A stretch of DNA of 7,114 nucleotides from Clostridiales bacterium. Lineage in GTDB: Bacteria > Bacillota > Clostridia > Lachnospirales > Lachnospiraceae. The translations under genes were made by a program, and so were the position numbers. Positions within the stretch are counted from its first letter, which is position 1, and every line of letters starts with the position of its first letter. Below, in pieces: positions 1-5,302 of this stretch. The DNA lies in the NCBI GenBank assembly GCA_029267975.1, contig JAJUHH010000149.1, positions 1-7,114 on the forward strand. Reading direction: 5' to 3'. The notes beneath the pieces were generated by a model. The model was given only the letters and a program-made list of their open reading frames with translations. It was not told where the DNA came from and made no database searches.

Positions 1-1120
1 ATATAAGAAGGTTGACCGGCTGCAGGATGCGGATGTGGTGCTGGTAAGAAGCGCAGCCATGCATGAGCTGGAATTCAGTGATAACTTAAAGGCCATTGCA
101 AGAGCAGGAGCAGGAGTGAATAATATTCCCCTGGAGCGCTGCTCGGAACAGGGAATTGTGGTATTCAATACACCGGGCGCCAATGCCAACGGCGTTAAGG
201 AGCTGGTAATCGCAGGCCTTATGCTGGCTTCCCGCGACATTATCGGCGGTGTGAACTGGGTACAGACCATTAAGGAGGAGCCTGAGATCGCTAAGCTGGT
301 GGAGAAGGGAAAGGCAAGGTTTGCAGGCAAGGAAATCTTAGGCAAGAAGCTCGGCGTCATTGGCCTGGGAGCCATCGGAGTCCTGGTTGCAAATGCAGCC
401 AACCGGCTGGGCATGAAGGTATATGGCTATGATCCCTTTATCTCCGTGGACAGTGCCTGGAACCTGTCCCGGGACGTGGTTCATGTAAAGACCAGGGAAG
501 AGATTTATAAGGAATGTGACTACATTACCCTGCATACCCCCTTGGTTACGGATGCTGATCCGGCAGTAAACACCAAAGAAATGATCAATTCAGATTCCAT
601 CAGTAAGATGAAGGATGGTGTGATTATCCTTAACTTTGCCAGAGATCTTCTGGTGAATGACAGCGATATGGAGCAGGCCTTACAGTCGGGCAAGGTTGCC
701 AGATATGTGACTGATTTCCCCAATGAGAAGACAGCAAAGATGGCGGGAGTAATCGCCATTCCCCACCTGGGTGCTTCCACAGAGGAATCGGAGGATAACT
801 GTGCCATGATGGCTGTGAGACAGCTGATGGATTACATGGAGAATGGCAATATCAGAAATTCCGTCAACTATCCCAACTGCGACGCAGGAGTCTGTACCAC
901 GGACGGCCGGATTACCATCTGCCACAGAAATATTCCTAACATGTTAAGTCAGTTTACCGGAGCCTTCTCTGCGGAGAACATTAATATTGCCAATCTGGTG
1001 AATAAGAGCCGGGGTGAATATGCTTATACGGTAATTGATGTGGAATCTGCCCACAATGACGAAGTGGTAGAAAGAGTAGCAAAGATAAATGGCGTATTAA
1101 AAGTTAGAATTGTTAAGTAA
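1..1120 (+). CDS. serA: D-3-phosphoglycerate dehydrogenase, 5' end cut by window
   Basis: This cytoplasmic enzyme oxidises 3-phosphoglycerate to 3-phosphohydroxypyruvate with NAD, the first step of serine synthesis. The frame is open from base 2, so the GTG at 35 is internal. About 372 residues are visible, and roughly 15 N-terminal ones should be missing if the length is the usual 385-390. Visible in order: a substrate-domain segment (RAGAGVNNIP, then NTPGANANGVKELV); the Rossmann NAD-binding motif GVIGLGAIG at bases 353-379; the catalytic Arg in LNFARD; an acidic stretch TDFPNEK; and the catalytic His in IPHLGASTEES. A C-terminal ACT domain starts near ICHRNIPNML and ends in VLKVRIVK. The ACT domain suggests serine feedback, and the long extra domain of mycobacterial SerA is absent. 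In relatives I remember serC directly upstream (outside the window) and a DUF1015 gene downstream. Here the DUF1015 gene is displaced by a sigma/anti-sigma pair. Coding DNA is clearly more GC-rich than the next two genes. Confidence 0.95.
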   Translation, partial: YKKVDRLQDADVVLVRSAAMHELEFSDNLKAIARAGAGVNNIPLERCSEQGIVVFNTPGANANGVKELVIAGLMLASRDIIGGVNWVQTIKEEPEIAKLVEKGKARFAGKEILGKKLGVIGLGAIGVLVANAANRLGMKVYGYDPFISVDSAWNLSRDVVHVKTREEIYKECDYITLHTPLVTDADPAVNTKEMINSDSISKMKDGVIILNFARDLLVNDSDMEQALQSGKVARYVTDFPNEKTAKMAGVIAIPHLGASTEESEDNCAMMAVRQLMDYMENGNIRNSVNYPNCDAGVCTTDGRITICHRNIPNMLSQFTGAFSAENINIANLVNKSRGEYAYTVIDVESAHNDEVVERVAKINGVLKVRIVK

Positions 1121-1148
1121 TATAATTATTTATAGATAAGTATTTAAT

Positions 1149-1195
1149 AAGACCAGGACTGTTTATCCAAATGATTTACAGCCCTGGTCTTAATT
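1149..1195 (+). terminator. Probable terminator hairpin after serA
   Basis: A 13-bp stem pairs 1149-1161 with 1179-1191, with a single A-C mismatch (1158/1182). The loop is 17 nt. It starts 29 nt after the serA stop. The 3' side runs into TTAATTA instead of a clean T-tract, so termination may be leaky. The stem core AAGACCAGG/CCTGGTCTT is flanked by A/T on both sides and could act in both directions. It separates serA from the sigma gene that follows. Confidence 0.6.
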
Positions 1196-1218
1196 ATGTG
1201 CGAAAAGAATACTATAAT
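1190..1218 (+). promoter_or_regulatory. Weak candidate promoter for the sigma/anti-sigma pair
   Basis: A perfect -10 hexamer TATAAT lies at 1213-1218. With a 17-bp spacer the -35 would be TTAATT (1190-1195), only a half match to TTGACA and overlapping the 3' arm of the serA hairpin. The DNA from 1219 to 1296 is very AT-rich and shows no better sigma-A-like pair. An ECF-type autoregulatory promoter might also lie here, but I cannot identify one without knowing the motif this sigma factor would recognise. Confidence 0.25.
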
Positions 1219-1296
1219 GAATTTAGACATTTTTTGAATTTTAAATGGAAGTTTTGAGTGGATTATTTTATCTATTAGATATCAAGATAATTATAG

Positions 1297-1312
1297 GGAG
1301 GTGCTAAGTACG
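1297..1312 (+). promoter_or_regulatory. Ribosome binding site facing an ACG instead of ATG
   Basis: A near-perfect Shine-Dalgarno core GGAGG (1297-1301) is followed, 8 nt later, by ACG at 1310-1312 in the frame of the sigma gene. That is the ideal place for a start codon. The only conventional in-frame start nearby, GTG at 1301, overlaps the Shine-Dalgarno itself and has no usable site of its own. The simplest reading is that an ancestral ATG at 1310 became ACG by one T-to-C change. ACG can initiate only weakly in bacteria. Confidence 0.5.
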
Positions 1313-1806
1313 AAAGAATTTGATGATTTGGGTAAGCTGATAATCGAATATCGACCAAGACTTTTCCGTATGGCGTTAGGGATATTAAGAAATCAGACAG
1401 ATGCGGAAGATGCTGTCAGTGAAGCTACATGCAAGATTTTCGCAAACTATGATCAGCTGAAAGATAAGAAGAGATTTAAAGCTTGGGCTATGAGGATTCT
1501 CATTAACGAATCCTATGCAATTGCAAAGAAAAGAAAAAATACGCATATCTTGATCAGGAATTGATAGGAGATTCCGGCATCGATAAAGCTTTTGATACAC
1601 TGATCCTATGGGATGCTGTTAATAAGCTAAATGAAAAATACAGAGTTGTTACGATACTTTTTTATTACGAAAATATGAGTATCAAGGATATAGGAAAGAT
1701 CCTGCGCATACCCACCGGAACTGTCAATTCAAGGCTCAATCGATCAAGAAGTTTATTAAAGCAATATTTTATGAATGAAGAGGTGTGTCAATATGAGCGA
1801 GTTTGA
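1301..1806 (+). pseudogene. ECF-type sigma factor, frameshifted between regions 2 and 4
   Basis: An extracytoplasmic-function sigma factor would direct RNA polymerase to a small regulon and be held inactive by the membrane protein encoded next. Two frames together give a full-length protein of about 168 residues. The first (1301-1564, 87 codons) carries sigma region 2: YRPRLFRMALGILRN, then DAEDAVSEAT and RFKAWAMRILINES. The second (usable from about 1540 to 1806) carries region 4: LNEKYRVVTILFYYENMSIKDIGKIL, continuing into the recognition helix IPTGTVNSRLNRSR. The change of frame falls in the inter-domain linker at a six-A run (1534-1539); one extra base there would restore a single frame reading KKYAYLDQELIGDSG. 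The start is also damaged: ACG sits where ATG is expected, and GTG 1301 is the annotated fallback. The 3' end overlaps the anti-sigma start by 14 nt. Alternatives are a sequencing error, programmed -1 frameshifting, or two separate domain proteins. DNA is markedly AT-rich. Confidence 0.75.
1534..1540 (+). other. A-run where the sigma gene changes frame
   Basis: In the upstream frame these bases read A_AAA_AAT, fitting the X_XXY_YYZ form of a -1 slippery heptamer. A -1 slip here leads straight into the region 4 frame at TAC (1540). Without a slip, translation ends at TGA 1562-1564. I see no convincing pseudoknot or strong stem downstream and no stimulatory Shine-Dalgarno upstream. A one-base deletion in the A-run is therefore more likely than programmed frameshifting. 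Confidence 0.6.
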
Positions 1807-2872
1807 TTCAATGATTAAAAAGTTGGCGGAAGTTGAAGAAATAAGATTACCGGAAGGTTTTGATGAGCGGAGCAATAAGTTATTGGATGCTTTAATGGAT
1901 AAAAAAGCATCTGCAGGTTATGATTTGACTTTCTTTAAGAAAATTAATTTTGCTGCAATTATCATCGCAGTATTAATATTCGCTACAACTACTGTTGCAG
2001 CCAATGAATTAACAGGCGGATATTTTTTTGCAGGCTTTTTTTTACACAGAGCAAATAAAGACATTACTACTGATAATAATTATATGAGCTCAGATCAGCT
2101 AAACAGTATCGCATCAAGCATGGTCGGAACAGTAGTTGATACAGATGAACTGAAAATAGATATTAAAGGTATGATATACAGTGGTAATGCTATGCATATC
2201 ATGCTTCGGGTCACTGCAAAACAATTGGATTATGTTTATAATGATAATGGTTTTGAGATGCTGAAAAATTATCGTTTTGATGGTGAAAGAGGGAGTTTGT
2301 TTAAGGATTTTAGTATGGGATCCATACAATACTTTTATAAGGAAGATAATAATGATTTAGCGGATAATCAATTTGAAATACTGTATACGGTTATTGGCAA
2401 TGAGGACTTTCAGGACGGTGAATATACTATTGCATTTGATAAATTGGGATATTATGACCGAGATTTAAGATTTGTAACAGTTTATGATACCGGATGGGAA
2501 TTTTCCATATCATTTGATGCGAAAGCAAATAACAGTAAGATTCTCTATGTGGATAAAACAGTAGAGATTGATAAGTATAAATTTACTTTTGAGTCAGTTC
2601 ATATTACGCCACTGTCCTGCACAATGAAATTTAAAGCATTCGAAAGGGATAAAGGTACTACTTTACTTAAATTGATGTACAATGAGGTATCAAACATGAT
2701 ATTTGCTTTCAGTGATAATGTTAAGCTTGATAACAATGGCTTTAAATACTCTACAGGCTCTGAAGAAACAGATTATGAAGCTGTCGTGACATTTACAGTC
2801 CCTATTGATATCAATAAACTAGATCTTATAACCATATTCGGACAGGATTTCAGTATGCAGGATATTAATTAG
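1793..2872 (+). CDS. Membrane-anchored anti-sigma protein, DUF4179-like
   Basis: The likely role is to hold the neighbouring ECF sigma factor at the membrane and release it on an outside signal; this is inferred from position and architecture. I chose ATG 1793 over ATG 1775 because AGAGGTG (1779-1785) lies 7 nt before it. The gene overlaps the sigma frame by 14 nt, implying translational coupling. The product is 359 residues. Residues 1-50 are charged and cytoplasmic, with a short helical stretch (LPEGFDERSNKLLDALMDKK) of the sort that contacts sigma. Residues 51-70 (INFAAIIIAVLIFATTTVAA) form one membrane helix. The remaining roughly 290 residues lie outside and are rich in beta-type segments and Tyr/Asp/Asn. 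There is no HxxxCxxC zinc anti-sigma motif, so it is not a ZAS-type factor. The frame is intact, unlike its partner. Base composition is low in GC: bases 2221-2280 count 15 G/C of 60. Confidence 0.75.
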   Translation: MSEFDSMIKKLAEVEEIRLPEGFDERSNKLLDALMDKKASAGYDLTFFKKINFAAIIIAVLIFATTTVAANELTGGYFFAGFFLHRANKDITTDNNYMSSDQLNSIASSMVGTVVDTDELKIDIKGMIYSGNAMHIMLRVTAKQLDYVYNDNGFEMLKNYRFDGERGSLFKDFSMGSIQYFYKEDNNDLADNQFEILYTVIGNEDFQDGEYTIAFDKLGYYDRDLRFVTVYDTGWEFSISFDAKANNSKILYVDKTVEIDKYKFTFESVHITPLSCTMKFKAFERDKGTTLLKLMYNEVSNMIFAFSDNVKLDNNGFKYSTGSEETDYEAVVTFTVPIDINKLDLITIFGQDFSMQDIN

Positions 2873-2888
2873 CCTGTCTTAATTGCTG

Positions 2889-2946
2889 CTGTTCACACCA
2901 ATCAGTAGTCATATGCTTAACATCAGGTCTGGATGGGTGTGAACAG
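2889..2946 (+). repeat. Perfect 11-bp inverted repeat after the anti-sigma gene
   Basis: CTGTTCACACC (2889-2899) and GGTGTGAACAG (2936-2946) are perfect complements around a 36-nt loop. It begins 17 nt after the stop. No T-tract follows (TAACATTTC), so it is not a standard intrinsic terminator, although a long hairpin could still end transcription weakly. It might also be the arms of a small interspersed element or a protein-binding site. I cannot choose among these from one copy. Confidence 0.5.
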
Positions 2947-2953
2947 TAACATT

Positions 2954-3025
2954 TCATAGATTGATGTCAACCTATATAGAAGATCAAGGGTTGTTTTGCT
3001 AGCCCATCTATGATATTTTATCATA
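2954..3025 (+). repeat. Nested inverted repeats upstream of the DUF1015 gene
   Basis: TCATAGAT (2954-2961) pairs with ATCTATGA (3006-3013) across 44 nt. Partly overlapping this is a short AT hairpin, TATGATA-TTT-TATCATA (3009-3025). A weak promoter-like pair, TTGTTT (2991-2996) and TATTTT (3014-3019) at 17-bp spacing, falls between and within these arms. The DUF1015 gene may therefore be transcribed from here, now that it is separated from serA. All of these calls are weak; the repeats themselves are exact. Confidence 0.35.
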
Positions 3026-3054
3026 TATGACTTATTCAAAATGGAGGGATATTC

Positions 3055-4293
3055 GTGGCGAACATTAAACCGTTTTCATGCATCAGACCGGAGGCCGGCA
3101 TTGCCCACCGGATAGCGGCATTACCCTATGACGTGTACAACCGCAGAGAGGCGATGGAGGAAGTCGATCGAGAGCCTCTTTCTTTTCTGAGGATTGACCG
3201 GCCGGAGACGAATTTTCCTGATACGGTGGATACCTATGATCCTTGTGTTTATCAGAAGGCAGGAGAGCTCCTGCAGGAGCTATTCCAAGATGGCACCTTC
3301 CTTATGGAGGAGAAGGAATGCTATTATGTCTATGAGCTGATCATGAACGGACGGTCCCAAACCGGGTTGGTGGCCTGCGCCTCCATTGATGATTATCTGT
3401 CCGGCAGGATTAAGAAGCATGAAAATACCAGAGAGGATAAGGAGCAGGACCGTATCAGGCATGTAGACACCTGTCAGGCCCAGACCGGCCCTATCTTTCT
3501 GGCTTACCGCGCTAAGCATTCTATCAATGAGATGGTGGGAGCAGCCATATCAGAAGCTCCCTTATATCATTTCCTTTCCCCGGATGGGATCAGTCATACG
3601 GTCTGGAGGATTGATAAGAAGAGCCAAATAGAGGCCATTACAGCTGCCTTTGCTGAGATTACTTCTATCTATATTGCTGACGGCCACCATCGTGCCGCTT
3701 CTGCGGTAAAGGTAGGGCTGCAAAGAAGAGCAGAACAGCCTGACTATACCGGTCAGGAGGAATTTAACTATTTCCTGTCTGTATTGTTTCCTCATGATCA
3801 GTTGATGATCCTTCCTTATCATCGGGTGGTGAGAGACTTAAACGGCCTGAGCACAGAGGAATTTCTTAAGAAGCTTCAAGATAGCTTTGTCGTAGATTAT
3901 ATGGGTGATAAGCCTTATATGCCGGAAATCAAAGCCACCTTTGGTATGCATTTAAAGAATGGCTGGTATCGGCTGAAGGCGAAAGAAGGCTGCTGCGGTA
4001 AATTAGATCCTGTTGCAGCCCTGGATGTGTCAATATTACAGGATTACCTCTTACAGCCTATTCTGGGCATCGGCGACCCAAGAGTGGATAAGAGAATAGA
4101 CTTCATCGGTGGAATCAGGGGATATAAGGAACTGGAGCGGCGTGTGGCAGAGGACATGGCGGTTGCCTTTACCCTGTATCCAACCACAATCGAGGAGCTG
4201 TTTGCAGTGTCAGATGCCGGCATGCTCATGCCCCCCAAGTCCACCTGGTTTGAGCCTAAGCTTCGCAGTGGTCTGTTTATCCATAGGATTTAG
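3055..4293 (+). CDS. DUF1015 family protein, serine-locus neighbour
   Basis: This is a 412-residue cytoplasmic protein of the DUF1015 family, close to the family's usual length. The GTG start is supported by GGAGGG (3043-3048) 6 nt upstream. Landmarks: the N-terminal IKPFSCIRP and LPYDVYN segment; IKKHENTREDKEQDRIRH around residues 119-136; QTGPIFLAYR shortly after; the key motif IADGHHRAASA with D209-G-H-H-R213; and the C-terminal signature PPKSTWFEPKLRSGLF. No signal peptide or membrane helix is visible. The biochemical function is not established as far as I know. The DGHHR motif resembles that of the ParB/sulfiredoxin fold, which includes the serine kinases SerK and SbnI, and the family often sits by serC-serA in my memory. 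A small-molecule or serine-linked enzyme role is therefore plausible but inferred. No terminator separates it from the rubrerythrin gene, though that gene has its own promoter. GC content is high (bases 3061-3120 count 33 of 60). Confidence 0.88.
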   Translation: MANIKPFSCIRPEAGIAHRIAALPYDVYNRREAMEEVDREPLSFLRIDRPETNFPDTVDTYDPCVYQKAGELLQELFQDGTFLMEEKECYYVYELIMNGRSQTGLVACASIDDYLSGRIKKHENTREDKEQDRIRHVDTCQAQTGPIFLAYRAKHSINEMVGAAISEAPLYHFLSPDGISHTVWRIDKKSQIEAITAAFAEITSIYIADGHHRAASAVKVGLQRRAEQPDYTGQEEFNYFLSVLFPHDQLMILPYHRVVRDLNGLSTEEFLKKLQDSFVVDYMGDKPYMPEIKATFGMHLKNGWYRLKAKEGCCGKLDPVAALDVSILQDYLLQPILGIGDPRVDKRIDFIGGIRGYKELERRVAEDMAVAFTLYPTTIEELFAVSDAGMLMPPKSTWFEPKLRSGLFIHRI

Positions 4294-4304
4294 GCAGTTT
4301 TTCA

Positions 4305-4333
4305 TTGGAATTATGATGAAAATGTGGTATAAT
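4305..4333 (+). promoter_or_regulatory. Extended -10 promoter for rubrerythrin
   Basis: TTGGAA (4305-4310), a 17-bp spacer and a perfect TATAAT (4328-4333) preceded by TGG give an extended -10 sigma-A promoter. Transcription should start near 4340, leaving a leader of about 80 nt. The -10 region contains the palindrome ATAATTAT (4329-4336), only a loose fit to a PerR-type box. AATGTGGT at 4321-4328 is exactly complementary to ACCACATT at 4390-4397. Confidence 0.8.
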
Positions 4334-4419
4334 TATGCTATGCGAATGGGGCTGGAGATTCTAAGCAAGGCTCCAAATCTGCAATAATAACCACATTATA
4401 TACATAAGGAGATGTACCT

Positions 4420-5013
4420 ATGGCAAACTTAAGAGGAACCAAAACCTTAGAGAATTTGATGAAGGCTTTTGCCGGTGAGTCTCAGGCAAGAATGAGATAC
4501 ACCTATTTTGCATCTGTAGCCGGCAAGGAAGGGTATAAGCAGATCCAGAATATTTTTATGGAGACAGCTGAGAATGAGAAGGAGCATGCAAAGGTATTTA
4601 TGAAGCTTGCGCTGGAGCATCTTGATGGAGAGAATCCTGCTCCGGTAGAAATTAACGCTACCTATCCTTTCGCCTATGGAGATACTGTAGCTAATCTTAA
4701 ATCAGCTGCAAATGGCGAGCATGAAGAGGCAGAGCTTGATTATCCTGCATTTGCAGCTACAGCAAAGGAGGAAGGCTTCCCTGATATTGCGGCACGCTTT
4801 AATCTGATTGCCAAGGTGGAGAAGCATCACGAAATGAGATATCGCAGTCTTCTTAAGAATATTGAGGATGGCACTGTATTTAAGAAGGATGGCAAGGTTT
4901 ATTGGAAATGTCTGAACTGCGGTTATATTCATGAGGGAGATGCAGCTCCGACACTCTGTCCTGCCTGTCAACATCCTCAGGCATACTTCCAGTTGCTGGA
5001 TGACTGCTTCTAA
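4420..5013 (+). CDS. rbr: Rubrerythrin
   Basis: This cytoplasmic non-haem iron protein reduces hydrogen peroxide to water in anaerobes, taking electrons through its rubredoxin site from a reductase. The start is ATG 4420, with AAGGAG (4406-4411) 8 nt upstream. The product is 197 residues, normal for the classical two-domain form. Residues 1-145 are the ferritin-like four-helix domain; the diiron ligands by family pattern are E20, E53-x2-H56, E100-x2-E103 and E134-x2-H137. Residues 160-197 are the C-terminal rubredoxin domain, with C164-x2-C167 and C180-x2-C183 binding one iron. The order is diiron first and rubredoxin last, so it is not a reverse rubrerythrin. All key residues are present. 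It has its own promoter and a strong terminator, so it is probably monocistronic. Peroxide control by PerR is usual for the family, but no clear operator is visible. Base composition is typical of the window. Confidence 0.97.
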   Translation: MANLRGTKTLENLMKAFAGESQARMRYTYFASVAGKEGYKQIQNIFMETAENEKEHAKVFMKLALEHLDGENPAPVEINATYPFAYGDTVANLKSAANGEHEEAELDYPAFAATAKEEGFPDIAARFNLIAKVEKHHEMRYRSLLKNIEDGTVFKKDGKVYWKCLNCGYIHEGDAAPTLCPACQHPQAYFQLLDDCF

Positions 5014-5102
5014 AAAGGGATGAATTAAACGGATAAGTGAAATGCAGCAGACTTTCGTTATTAATTTTTATAGTGGAATATAGACATCATGTCTTAAAGG
5101 GG

Positions 5103-5141
5103 CTGTTGCACTTTCCTTCCTTATTAACTTAAGTGCAACAG
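5103..5141 (+). repeat. Perfect 11-bp inverted repeat resembling an IS end
   Basis: CTGTTGCACTT (5103-5113) and AAGTGCAACAG (5131-5141) pair perfectly around a 17-nt loop. No T-tract follows directly, but a full terminator begins 9 nt later. The left arm with its flank, GGGGCTGTTGCACTT, resembles the GG-x2-CTGTTGCA terminal repeats I remember from IS6-type elements. No transposase lies nearby. It may be an IS-derived relic, or simply an extra hairpin of the rubrerythrin 3' end. Confidence 0.5.
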
Positions 5142-5149
5142 ATCCATAT

Positions 5150-5187
5150 AAAGAGTGTAAGATTTTATGAATCTTTCACTCTTTTTT
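5150..5187 (+). terminator. Strong intrinsic terminator after rubrerythrin
   Basis: A 15-position stem pairs 5150-5164 with 5170-5184 around a TTATG loop. There is one T-T mismatch (5158/5176), and a six-T run follows at 5182-5187. This is a standard Rho-independent terminator, 137 nt after the rubrerythrin stop. The A-rich 5' arm mirrors the T-tract. Confidence 0.9.
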
Positions 5188-5213
5188 GCTTTCTTAATAG
5201 GGACAAGTATGAT
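5186..5213 (+). promoter_or_regulatory. Candidate promoter for the YesL-like gene
   Basis: TTGCTT (5186-5191) and TATGAT (5208-5213) with a 16-bp spacer form a moderate sigma-A promoter. Its -35 overlaps the T-tract of the upstream terminator. The leader would be about 80 nt and includes a small hairpin, CGAG-AATGGG-CTCG (5235-5248). The upstream terminator makes an independent promoter here likely, but the exact hexamers are uncertain. Confidence 0.45.
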
Positions 5214-5302
5214 AAAATAAATATCAGTGTGAAGCGAGAATGGGCTCGAATTATGCATAAGAGTTAATCTTGCACATAAAAAGGGAAAGGTTTGGGTGTT
5301 GT

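Noticed and set aside
1775..1792. Upstream ATG for the anti-sigma gene adding six residues
   Set aside because: The AGAGGTG ribosome site lies inside this extension and is correctly spaced for ATG 1793, so the earlier ATG would lack a site.
1561..1806. Region 4 half of the sigma factor as an independent gene starting at TTG 1561
   Set aside because: No properly spaced Shine-Dalgarno precedes it, and the frame continues upstream with linker-like residues (YAYLDQE) joining region 2, which fits one broken gene better than two.
4109..4387. Open frame of 92 codons overlapping the end of the DUF1015 gene
   Set aside because: It lies in another frame of a strongly conserved C-terminus (PPKSTWFEPKLRSGLF), has no ribosome site, and runs across the rubrerythrin promoter; its product has no recognisable pattern.
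4340..4419. Possible riboswitch in the rubrerythrin leader
   Set aside because: Only short competing stems are seen (TGGAG/CTCCA and AGATT/AATCT), with no known riboswitch core and no terminator or sequestering hairpin over the ribosome site.
5235..5248. Hairpin CGAG-AATGGG-CTCG in the YesL-like leader, with an A1/G4 hexaloop like that in the glnN leader
   Set aside because: No terminator follows that it could control, the stem is only 4 bp, and no second hairpin is seen; probably coincidence.
5270..5302. Upstream TTG start extending the YesL-like protein by 11 residues
   Set aside because: The extension (MHIKRERFGCC) is unlike the family N-terminus, and no ribosome site precedes the TTG; ATG 5303 gives the expected MSNFFNVDN start.
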